Shown in pieces: positions 14,697-22,822 of a stretch of 41,798 nt of DNA. This DNA comes from a bacterium (GTDB lineage: Bacteria > Bacteroidota > Bacteroidia > B-17B0 > Aurantibacillaceae). The stretch lies in contig JAQSCW010000029.1 of NCBI GenBank assembly GCA_029945625.1, positions 109,355 through 151,152 on the forward strand. Direction: 5' to 3'. The notes under the pieces are model-generated. The model ran no database searches. It was not told where the DNA came from and saw only the letters and a program-made list of their open reading frames with translations. A program made the position numbers and the translations under genes. The first letter of the stretch is position 1; each line of letters begins with the position of its first letter.

Positions 14697-15401
14697 ATGC
14701 AGGTTGCAGTTATACAATCTAATTATATTCCCTGGAGGGGTTATTTTGATTTTATAAATAGCGTGGACACTTTTGTAATTTACGACGACGTTCAGTTTTC
14801 GAAGGGGAGTTGGCGAAATCGCAATAAGGTCAAATTTCGAAACGAAACAAAATGGATAACGCTGCCTGTTAAAATAAATTTGGGAATGCTAATTAATGAG
14901 GTGAAAATAAATAATTCAAAAGATTGGAAAAAGGAGCACGCTGACCTGTTTAAACTTTCACTTTCACATGCTCCAAATTATAAAGAGGCAATTGAATTAT
15001 GGGACGAAGGAGTGAATAAAAGTACAGAATATTTATCTGAACTAAATGAGCACATGATGAAAACGATTTGCTCGTATATGGGCATTAGCACAAAATTTGT
15101 GCGTTCAGAGAAATATAATTTATCAGGGACTAAAACTGATCGATTGATGGATTTATTTACCAAGCTGGATTGTACTTCTTATTTATCAGGGCCAGCGGCC
15201 GATGATTATCTCGATTTCGAGCATTTTAGAAACAATAAGATAGCACTTAAATATAAATCTTATGATTATAACCCTTATCCGCAACATGATGGTTTTGAAT
15301 TTAACGGTGGGGTTAGTATCATCGACTTAATAGCAAATACCGGGAAGCAAGCGCTAATTCACTGCACAAGCAAATCGACCAATCAGATTATTGTTGAATA
15401 A
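14697..15401 (+). CDS. WbqC-family protein
   Basis: A 234-residue protein of the WbqC family, recognised by the start VAVIQSNYIPWRGYFDF, YDDVQFSKGSWRNRNKV, and the conserved YLSGPAADDYLD with the C-terminal FNGGVSIIDLI. WbqC-like genes are common in O-antigen clusters beside DegT aminotransferases; to my knowledge their reaction is not firmly established, though a role in amino-sugar modification is often suggested. It begins one base after mtnP and abuts the next gene, so it is co-expressed with the radical SAM/mtn block. No membrane segment or signal peptide is visible. Confidence 0.85.
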   Translation: MQVAVIQSNYIPWRGYFDFINSVDTFVIYDDVQFSKGSWRNRNKVKFRNETKWITLPVKINLGMLINEVKINNSKDWKKEHADLFKLSLSHAPNYKEAIELWDEGVNKSTEYLSELNEHMMKTICSYMGISTKFVRSEKYNLSGTKTDRLMDLFTKLDCTSYLSGPAADDYLDFEHFRNNKIALKYKSYDYNPYPQHDGFEFNGGVSIIDLIANTGKQALIHCTSKSTNQIIVE

Positions 15402-16730
15402 TTGGAAAAGAAGTTAAAAATAGGTTTTGCGGGTAACACAAATAATTATCCTTATACACTTGCAATAGCATTCAGTAAATTGGGGCATGATGTTAAGTTT
15501 TTGATTGATAGTACTGAAAAGCTACATCGGCCCGAAAATAGATTTATTTTGGCCTCTAAAGTTTTCATAAATACAATAGATTTGAGTCCGTTATCTTTTA
15601 ATTATTGGGAAGAAACAGATAGGGATAAGATTAGAAAGTGCAGATCTTTTTTTGCGGATAGAGATGTTATTATATTAAACTCTGATTTTGTTTCAATGAG
15701 CACAGAATTTAATCGGCCTCACATTGTTTTACTAACAGGTTCGGATCTGGATTTTCTTGCTTCTGAGAAATATGTTGAAGAGTTTAAGAATCAAATCAAA
15801 AAGAAATTTCAAACCAAGTATAGTAATTTATGGGTCTACTTTGCTGAAAAAATAAGTTATTGTATACCTGCAAGCACGAAATATTATTTGTTCTACTCAA
15901 ATAGCATGTTAGTAAAATATGTAGGACTGACTATACTTTTTAAAAAAGTTAGAAAACAAATGTGCTTGCAAGCAGAAGCAATTAAGAGATCTCCATTTCT
16001 TATTAGTTTTCCAAGGGGCTTAAATAAAAGTGGAGAGTTAGTTCTAAAGAAACTAAAGGCAACGGAAAAGCAAAGAGTTTTTAATTTGATGACGGATGTA
16101 ATTTCTGTAAAAAATGTCCCGTTAGTAAAGCACAATAATTCAGTTCGCATTTTTAATGTAGCTCGCTTCAACTGGCACCAGGCAACAGCGCCAAGCACTT
16201 TTACAGAAATGGATTTTAAAGGGAATGATGTCATGATTAATGGAATTGCACTTTTTGTAAAGCAATTTCCAAATGCACAAATTGAAGTTGTTTTTGTTAG
16301 AAAGGGTGAAAATTTGAAAGAAACTTATGATTTGATTAGGAATTTAGGATTAGAAGCAATTATAACATGGAAAGATGAATTATCACAAGCGCAAGTGTTG
16401 GAGGAGTATGAAAAGGCGGATATAGTATTTGATCAATTTACTACCAGTTTAGTTGGAATGGGGGGACTTGATGCGCTAGCAGTGGGTCGACCACTTATTG
16501 CTAATTGGCGCCCAGAATTCTTCGAACAATACGAAGGTAAATGGCCGGTTTGCCAGGCAACAAATGTGGAAGAAGTTTTTGATTGGCTTAAAGAGTTGGT
16601 ATTTAATGAAAATAGGAGGATTGAAATTGGGAAGAAAGGAAGAGAGTTTGTTGAGAAAAAACTTTCTTCTGAAGCCTTTGCAAATAGAATACTTCAGGCA
16701 CTAGTTCTAAATAAATCACTATCTAATTAA
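15402..16730 (+). CDS. Glycosyltransferase, GT4-like
   Basis: A 442-residue cytoplasmic GT-B-type protein from TTG 15402, which directly follows the WbqC stop. The N-terminal half starts KIGFAGNTNNYPYTLAIAFSKLGHDV, a nucleotide-free acceptor domain pattern; the C-terminal half has NGIALFVKQFPNAQIEVVFV and ADIVFDQFTTSLVGMGGLDALAVGRPLI, a divergent GT4 donor-binding region. Family and sugar specificity cannot be told. It should add one sugar to the lipid-linked chain at the inner face of the membrane. Confidence 0.7.
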   Translation: MEKKLKIGFAGNTNNYPYTLAIAFSKLGHDVKFLIDSTEKLHRPENRFILASKVFINTIDLSPLSFNYWEETDRDKIRKCRSFFADRDVIILNSDFVSMSTEFNRPHIVLLTGSDLDFLASEKYVEEFKNQIKKKFQTKYSNLWVYFAEKISYCIPASTKYYLFYSNSMLVKYVGLTILFKKVRKQMCLQAEAIKRSPFLISFPRGLNKSGELVLKKLKATEKQRVFNLMTDVISVKNVPLVKHNNSVRIFNVARFNWHQATAPSTFTEMDFKGNDVMINGIALFVKQFPNAQIEVVFVRKGENLKETYDLIRNLGLEAIITWKDELSQAQVLEEYEKADIVFDQFTTSLVGMGGLDALAVGRPLIANWRPEFFEQYEGKWPVCQATNVEEVFDWLKELVFNENRRIEIGKKGREFVEKKLSSEAFANRILQALVLNKSLSN

Positions 16731-16737
16731 AATTGTT

Positions 16738-17544
16738 ATGAATAATTTGAGAGTAAAGCAAGAAGACATTACATTTTCCTTTGGTAAAAACTGGCAAAAT
16801 ATGTTGAAGGTTGTGGCAAAAGATGATTTTGATAGATCTCTAGCCGATCTAAACAGATGGTTTGATAACCGTTATGATCTTAAAGACAAAACTATTATTG
16901 ATATTGGAAGTGGTTCGGGAATACATTCACTTATGTTTTATTCGAAAAATCCGGCAAAACTTTTTTCGTTTGACTACGACAAAAATAGCGTGGCGGCTAC
17001 AACATCTGTTTGGGAGAAGGCTGGTAGACCTGAGAATTGGAAAGTGGATCATGGAAGTGTTTTGGATAAAGACTATATGGATAAGCTAGACAAGTATGAT
17101 TTAGTTTATTCTTGGGGTGTCCTGCATCATACCGGAAACATGTGGGAGGCAATAAAAAACGCTTCAAAAGTTGCTAAACCAGGTGGCTATTTTATGTTAG
17201 CGCTGTACCAAGATGTGAAAAATTACGAATACGATATTTTTGTAAAGAAGAAATACAATGCTGCTGGCTTTTTATTAAAAAGATGGATGGAGTGGAGTTT
17301 ACATATTTGGCCTCTTATGAAAGAAAGAACACGCAACAAAAAAAATCCATTTAAGTGGAACGAAAAACTCCCACGCGGAATGAATATTTACCATGATATT
17401 GTAGATTGGTTGGGAGGTCTTCCATATGAAGTTGCAACTGAGGAGGAGCTCATTCAATTCCTTGAGCCTCTTAAATTCACCCTTGTTGATAAGGATTCGA
17501 CCAGGATGTTTGGTACTTACCTTTTTCAGAAAACGCAACCCTAG
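16738..17544 (+). CDS. Class I SAM-dependent methyltransferase
   Basis: A 268-residue soluble methyltransferase. Motif I is IIDIGSGSGIHSLMF (about residues 52-66), then an acidic residue in FSFDYD, and YDLVYSWGVLHHTG with WEAIKNASKVAKPGGYF form the post-motif regions of the Methyltransf_11/25 type. A C-terminal extension (about 165-268, rich in W and K) probably binds the substrate. In this setting it would methylate a sugar hydroxyl, an amino group or a carboxylate; a chain-terminating methyl cap recognised by the Wzt C-terminal domain is one option. It ends four bases before the next gene. Confidence 0.8.
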   Translation: MNNLRVKQEDITFSFGKNWQNMLKVVAKDDFDRSLADLNRWFDNRYDLKDKTIIDIGSGSGIHSLMFYSKNPAKLFSFDYDKNSVAATTSVWEKAGRPENWKVDHGSVLDKDYMDKLDKYDLVYSWGVLHHTGNMWEAIKNASKVAKPGGYFMLALYQDVKNYEYDIFVKKKYNAAGFLLKRWMEWSLHIWPLMKERTRNKKNPFKWNEKLPRGMNIYHDIVDWLGGLPYEVATEEELIQFLEPLKFTLVDKDSTRMFGTYLFQKTQP

Positions 17545-17548
17545 TATT

Positions 17549-19366
17549 ATGTGTGGCATTGCCGGATACATTTCATTAAAAGGCCAAAGCCATGGTCACA
17601 TTGTTGAATCCATGACCCATTCTATTAAGCATCGTGGTCCTGATGGATTTGGTTTTAAAAGCATTGATAATGTATCAATAGGTCATCGAAGACTTTCTAT
17701 CATTGACTTAGAAACGGGTGCACAACCAATGAGTAATGCAAGTGAAACAGTTTGGATAACATACAATGGCGAGCTTTATAACTATGGTGAATTAAAAAAT
17801 GAACTTGAAAAAAGTGGCATTAGGTTTAAGACCAATTCAGACACCGAGGTAATCGTCTATTCATATCAAACCTGGGGAGTTAGCTGTCTTCAAAAGTTTA
17901 GAGGAATGTTTGCATTTGGAATTATCGATTTGAATAAACGGCAGATATTTCTTGCACGGGATCATTTTGGAATTAAACCAATTTACATTTACCAGGACGT
18001 GGCGTCCATTGCTTTTGGAAGTGAGATGCAGCAATTTAATTTAGTGCCGAGCTTTAACAAACAAATTAATTACAGTGCCCTCGACGATTACCTGTGGTTG
18101 CAATACATTCCTGCGCCCAAAACTATATTTAAGCACGTTCAAAATTTGAAACCTGCACATTATTGCACAATTAGTTTTGAGGGGATAATTTCAGAGCAAA
18201 AGGAATATTGGAATGTAAATTTTGCTAAAAAGGAAAATAAAACAAAAGGAGAATGGCTGGAAGCTACTTCTGCTGCAATTAATGAGGCGGTAAAAGTGCA
18301 TTTAGTATCTGATGTACCATTCGGCGCATTTCTTTCCGGCGGAATTGATTCTACTACTGTTGTAAAGTATATGAGTGCTAATTTACCACAGCCTGTTAAA
18401 ACTTTTAGTATTGGCTTTGAAGAAGAGGAATACAACGAATTGAGTTATGCTCTTATTGCGTCAAAAAAATATCAAACCGAGCATTATACTGAAATAGTTA
18501 GGCCAGACGCACTTGGCATATTGCCAGATTTAGTGCGGCACTATGGTGAACCCTTTGGCGATAGTTCTTGCATTCCAACCTATTATGTTTGTAAGTTAGC
18601 CAAACAGCATGTAACTATGGTGTTAAGTGGTGATGGTGGAGATGAATGTTTTGGTGGTTATCCATCCTATTCCGCTTGGATGAGAAATATTGACCTAATT
18701 ACTGATCGATCGTTAAAGGGACGACTAAAAGCAGTGTTAAATCCCGGAGCATCTGCACGCAAAGAATTAGACGAATGGATGCAAATAATACAGTGCCTTA
18801 ATTTAGATTGGAGAAATAAAATTTGGAATAAGGAGATAAATAAGGGGGGTAGAATTGAAGAAAGTATTTTTGCTAGCCTTTACAAACAAACTTCGAAAAT
18901 GGGGTATGCAAATAAAGTGCAGTATATGGATATGAAAACTTATATGCCATTTGATATTTTGCCCAAAGTTGATGTTGCGAGTATGATGCACGGCTTGGAA
19001 GTTAGAACTCCACTTATAGATAGAAAAGTATGGGAATATGCAGCGGGAATACCAGAGGAGATGTTAATCAACAAAACTTCAGGAAATTGGGAAGGTAAAT
19101 TACTATTAAAGCAATTGCTTGAAAAAGATTTTAGAAGTGATTTTATTTATCGTCCCAAAAAGGGATTCGCAGTTCCTCTTTCAAAGTGGTTTTCCAGCAA
19201 TGGAGAATTAAGTCAAGTAATACAAGAAAAGGTGTTGGCTAAAGACTCGTTGATAAATACCATTTTTGATGTTGAAGTTGTCGCTCAAATTTATCGGGAA
19301 AACAATTTAGATGCTGTTTGGTTGCTTCTATTTCTCGAAGAATGGCTAAATCAGTTTAATAATTGA
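17549..19366 (+). CDS. asnB: Asparagine synthase-type amidotransferase (AsnB-like, first copy)
   Basis: I start at ATG 17549, because glutamine-hydrolysing enzymes need Cys at position 2 (MCGIAGY); the open frame upstream to 17426 lies within the methyltransferase gene. The product is 605 residues: an N-terminal class II glutaminase domain (about 2-190, with HRGPDGFG, GHRRLSIID and YNGELYNY) and a C-terminal ATP-pyrophosphatase domain with the PP-loop SGGIDS (263-268). Stand-alone asparagine synthesis is possible, but AsnB paralogues in glycan loci commonly convert a sugar or side-chain carboxylate to an amide, using ATP to adenylate it. A second AsnB at 22823 supports specialised roles. Confidence 0.88.
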   Translation: MCGIAGYISLKGQSHGHIVESMTHSIKHRGPDGFGFKSIDNVSIGHRRLSIIDLETGAQPMSNASETVWITYNGELYNYGELKNELEKSGIRFKTNSDTEVIVYSYQTWGVSCLQKFRGMFAFGIIDLNKRQIFLARDHFGIKPIYIYQDVASIAFGSEMQQFNLVPSFNKQINYSALDDYLWLQYIPAPKTIFKHVQNLKPAHYCTISFEGIISEQKEYWNVNFAKKENKTKGEWLEATSAAINEAVKVHLVSDVPFGAFLSGGIDSTTVVKYMSANLPQPVKTFSIGFEEEEYNELSYALIASKKYQTEHYTEIVRPDALGILPDLVRHYGEPFGDSSCIPTYYVCKLAKQHVTMVLSGDGGDECFGGYPSYSAWMRNIDLITDRSLKGRLKAVLNPGASARKELDEWMQIIQCLNLDWRNKIWNKEINKGGRIEESIFASLYKQTSKMGYANKVQYMDMKTYMPFDILPKVDVASMMHGLEVRTPLIDRKVWEYAAGIPEEMLINKTSGNWEGKLLLKQLLEKDFRSDFIYRPKKGFAVPLSKWFSSNGELSQVIQEKVLAKDSLINTIFDVEVVAQIYRENNLDAVWLLLFLEEWLNQFNN

Positions 19367-19370
19367 AAAT

Positions 19371-20366
19371 ATGAAATTTAAATACCAGCTGCCTGAAAAA
19401 ATTGACCATCTCTCATTTCTTATAACGGGAGGGGCAGGTTTTATTGGTAGTAATTTAATTGACTTCTTATTGCAAAATAAGGCGAAAAGGGTAAGAGTGT
19501 TAGATAACCTCTCAACGGGATTTGAAGAAAATATTAAGGAATTTATTTCATACAGTAATTTCGAATTTTTTAACGGAGACATTACCATCTTTGATGATTG
19601 TTTAAATGCGTGTGAAGGCATTGATATAGTTTTTCATGAAGCTGCTCTTGGAAGTGTACCACGCAGTATAGTAAACCCGATGGCTACCAATAATGTAAAC
19701 ATATCAGGTTTTGTAAATATGCTTTTTGCGGCAAATAAACATAAGGTAAAACGTTTTGTTTATGCATCGTCTTCTTCGGTTTATGGTGACGATAAAAATA
19801 TGCCAAAGCAAGAAAATTTAACGGGAAATTTACTTTCACCATATGCAGTTACTAAAAAAGCAAACGAATTGTACGCTGATATTTTTGCTAGAACTTATGG
19901 CATGGAAGTCATAGGACTTAGATATTTCAATGTGTTTGGTCCTAAACAAAATATAGTAGGACCTTATGCTGCGGTTATTCCAATATTTATTACTCAAATA
20001 ATTAAAAAGGAGTCGCCAACAATTTTTGGTACAGGTCAAACAACACGGGATTTTACATTCGTTGAAGATATTATTCAGGCCAACATTTTGGCAGGACTGA
20101 CTGAAAATGAGAAGGCTTTAAATCAAGTGTATAATGTGGCTTATGGCTCAACAACATCTTTAAATAATTTGTTTGAATACATTTCGGAAAGACTTGGAAG
20201 CAAGATTAAACCAATATACTCCGAGGAGCGTAAAGGGGATATTAGAGATAGTTTTGCGGATATAAATAAGGCAAAAAGCCTTTTGGGGTATTTACCAACC
20301 ACACCTATTACGGATGGAGTTAAAATTACTGTCGACTGGTATATTGATAATTTTAATAGTAATTAG
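19371..20366 (+). CDS. NAD-dependent sugar epimerase, UDP-N-acetylhexosamine 4-epimerase-like (WbpP/TviC type)
   Basis: A 331-residue extended short-chain dehydrogenase/reductase. The Rossmann motif is TGGAGFIGSN near residue 20, catalytic SSS and the Y-x3-K pair are seen in YASSSSVYGDD and SPYAVTKKANELYA. The segment ALGSVPRSIVNP is a mark of the WbpP/TviC/WbgU group that interconverts UDP-GlcNAc(A) and UDP-GalNAc(A). It would supply a GalNAc-type precursor. Its stop overlaps the GTG start of the next gene by one base. Confidence 0.85.
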   Translation: MKFKYQLPEKIDHLSFLITGGAGFIGSNLIDFLLQNKAKRVRVLDNLSTGFEENIKEFISYSNFEFFNGDITIFDDCLNACEGIDIVFHEAALGSVPRSIVNPMATNNVNISGFVNMLFAANKHKVKRFVYASSSSVYGDDKNMPKQENLTGNLLSPYAVTKKANELYADIFARTYGMEVIGLRYFNVFGPKQNIVGPYAAVIPIFITQIIKKESPTIFGTGQTTRDFTFVEDIIQANILAGLTENEKALNQVYNVAYGSTTSLNNLFEYISERLGSKIKPIYSEERKGDIRDSFADINKAKSLLGYLPTTPITDGVKITVDWYIDNFNSN

Positions 20367-21556
20367 TGGAACAAGTGATAGTGGAACAAGTGAAGGGAAT
20401 TAAGATCTGTTTTGTTTTACCTGATGCTTATTCCTTATTCGACAATTCGACAAATTACCCGTTTGGAGGTGCCGAAGTTAGAGCTAGCATATTATCTAAA
20501 AAGCTCGCTACTATAAAGTTTCAGGTTAGTTTTATTACTAATAACCACAATCAGTTACCATTTCAGAAACTATATGAAGTTTGTGTTTTGGCTGATCGCT
20601 ATAGCAGGTCACCATTACGTAGTCCGTCGAAATTGTATAAGATACTCAATTTCTTTTATGATGCCTTTATAAAGATTGAATACAGGTATTTCAGGATACT
20701 CAAAGAGCCGTTCGAGGACTACTTTAAATACTATTGGCTTAATAAATCCAGGGCCGACTATTTCTTTGTGTTTAATATGACGTATTCCAGTCTTTCGGTG
20801 GTAGATTATTGCATTGAAAATAATAGAACTTATTTCTTATTTATTGCAAGTGACGAAGAGGTAAATATTGAAAATTCAAAACTTGGTATTGAAAAGGACG
20901 CCATATTAAAGTTTGTTAGAAATGCAACAAAAATTGTTGTGCAAAATACATTACAGAAAGATGCAATTCGCAATCTCTTTAATAAGGAAGCCTATGTAAT
21001 GAATAATCCCATGGTAATGGATTTTAAACCTACTAATGCAAAAAAAATGAATTTTGTCCTTTGGGTGGGAAAATCTAATGTTATAAAACGACCGCTTTTA
21101 TTTATAGAACTTGCTCGCAAAAATCCCAATTTAGAATTTGTAATGGTATGTAATAAGGACTCTGACATTATTTATAATGAAATATTGACCAAACTTCCTA
21201 AAAACGTGACTTTCTTTGAAAGTAAAACGTTAGATGAAATTGAAGAATTGTTTGCCAGTGCGCTAATTTATTTGTCGACTTCTGAGTTTGAAGGTTTTCC
21301 GAACACCTTTTTGCAAGCAGGTAAATTTGCAACACCTGTTATTAGCACAACCGTTAATCCAAACAGTTACATTACCGAGAATAATTGTGGCATAGTTTGC
21401 GAGGCGGTGTTAAATGAACTTTCAGAGGCATTAAATACAATTTATTATAACGGGGACCAGCGAATAATCATGGGAATTAACCATTTTAACTATGTGAAAA
21501 AAAATCATGAAGTTGGCAAAGTTGTTAAAGAATTTACGGAGTTCATCAAATCTTGA
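20366..21556 (+). CDS. Glycosyltransferase family 4-like
   Basis: A 396-residue GT-B protein. KICFVLPDAYSLFDNSTNYPFGGAEVRASILSKKL (first part near residue 13) is the N-terminal acceptor domain with the typical GGAEV loop; FVLWVGKSNVIKRPLLFIELA and STSEFEGFPNTFLQAGKF form the donor domain with the GT4 E-x7-E type motif. The GTG at 20366 overlaps the upstream stop, and a 15-base tandem duplication places a second GTG in frame at 20381, so the first five residues are repeated (EQVIVEQVK). Either GTG could be used. The sugar is unknown. Confidence 0.82.
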   Translation: MEQVIVEQVKGIKICFVLPDAYSLFDNSTNYPFGGAEVRASILSKKLATIKFQVSFITNNHNQLPFQKLYEVCVLADRYSRSPLRSPSKLYKILNFFYDAFIKIEYRYFRILKEPFEDYFKYYWLNKSRADYFFVFNMTYSSLSVVDYCIENNRTYFLFIASDEEVNIENSKLGIEKDAILKFVRNATKIVVQNTLQKDAIRNLFNKEAYVMNNPMVMDFKPTNAKKMNFVLWVGKSNVIKRPLLFIELARKNPNLEFVMVCNKDSDIIYNEILTKLPKNVTFFESKTLDEIEELFASALIYLSTSEFEGFPNTFLQAGKFATPVISTTVNPNSYITENNCGIVCEAVLNELSEALNTIYYNGDQRIIMGINHFNYVKKNHEVGKVVKEFTEFIKS

Positions 21557-22818
21557 TAATCAGTAATACAAAACCCTTGCTTACTCCACGATATTTTGAA
21601 AATACACTTTATTTTTTTGTTGAAAATCTTTCTAATGAAAGGAGAGAATCTTTTTTTGAAAAGGAATTACCTTATTTGTGTGAAAATTTTAAGAAAGTGT
21701 ATATTGTTCCACTTTATCCAGACGAGACTCAGCTACATTTTTTCGCCAATAATCTTGAAGTAGTTAGTTTCGATTTTTTCAGGCCCTGCAACAGAATTCG
21801 AGTATTGTTTGCGAATTTATTCCCAATAATTACCATTTATTTATTTGAACTAATTTATAGCCACAACAAAGTGCATTATATTAGGAGGTTCACGACCATG
21901 CTAAACTTGCTAATATTACGATTTGCAGCTTCAAAAAAAATAGAACAACTCATTGGAAATGACATCGGAAATAATTCTGTCTTTTATAGTTACTGGTTTA
22001 TGCAGTGGACATTTTCACTGAGCATTTTAAAATTAAAATATCCTAAATTAAAGTTGGTAAGTAGAACGCACGGTGCGGATTATGATGAAAACCAAATTCA
22101 AACTACACTACCATTCAGATATTTTCAATTATCAAAGGTAAACAAAGTGTTTCCGGTTTCACAATACGGGGCCGATTATCTTCAAAGGGAGTTTAGGTTT
22201 CCAAAAGAAAAGATTAGCGTTTCAAGACTTGGTCTTGTCGGTCAAAATGCCCTTTCGCCTGTTGACAGTACAACCCTGCATATTGTTTCCTGTTCGTCAC
22301 TAATACCATTGAAAAGAGTAGGTTTAATAATTGAGATTTTGAACCAGATGCACATAGATGTGAAGTGGACACATTTTGGCGATGGCCCTTTGCTTGAGGA
22401 ATTGGTTCAGAAATCGAAAAGGCTTACCGATGGTTGCATAGTTAATTTTAAAGGAAATGTACCCAATAGGGAATTCTTAAGTTTTATGGCAACCACAGCA
22501 GTAAGTATATTTATAAATGTTTCAGAAAGCGAGGGTTTGCCAGTTTCACTAATGGAAGCTATTTCGTTTGGTGTTCCAGTTATGGGAACATCTATTTGTG
22601 GTGTCCCAGAAATTGTAACGAAACAAACAGGTTTTCTAATTGATAAGAATTTTGATCCGACTGAAATAGCTATATTAATAGTGAAAAACCACAACAATGG
22701 GGCGCTATATTTAATTAATTTTAGAAACGCTATTCAAAATTTCTATTACGAATTTTTTTACGCGCCAAAGAATCATGTTTTTTTGGCGAAACAATTATTA
22801 CAAATAAGTCAAAATTGA
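21553..22818 (+). CDS. Glycosyltransferase family 4-like
   Basis: A 421-residue GT-B protein from TTG 21553, overlapping the previous stop by four bases. LVSRTHGADYDENQIQ and KVFPVSQYGADYLQREF belong to the acceptor half, VSCSSLIPLKRVGLIIE and VSESEGLPVSLMEAISFG to the donor half, and CGVPEIV to the phosphate-binding loop of GT4 enzymes. Similar proteins are common in Bacteroidota exopolysaccharide clusters. Donor and linkage cannot be inferred. Confidence 0.85.
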   Translation: MIISNTKPLLTPRYFENTLYFFVENLSNERRESFFEKELPYLCENFKKVYIVPLYPDETQLHFFANNLEVVSFDFFRPCNRIRVLFANLFPIITIYLFELIYSHNKVHYIRRFTTMLNLLILRFAASKKIEQLIGNDIGNNSVFYSYWFMQWTFSLSILKLKYPKLKLVSRTHGADYDENQIQTTLPFRYFQLSKVNKVFPVSQYGADYLQREFRFPKEKISVSRLGLVGQNALSPVDSTTLHIVSCSSLIPLKRVGLIIEILNQMHIDVKWTHFGDGPLLEELVQKSKRLTDGCIVNFKGNVPNREFLSFMATTAVSIFINVSESEGLPVSLMEAISFGVPVMGTSICGVPEIVTKQTGFLIDKNFDPTEIAILIVKNHNNGALYLINFRNAIQNFYYEFFYAPKNHVFLAKQLLQISQN

Positions 22819-22822
22819 AAGT

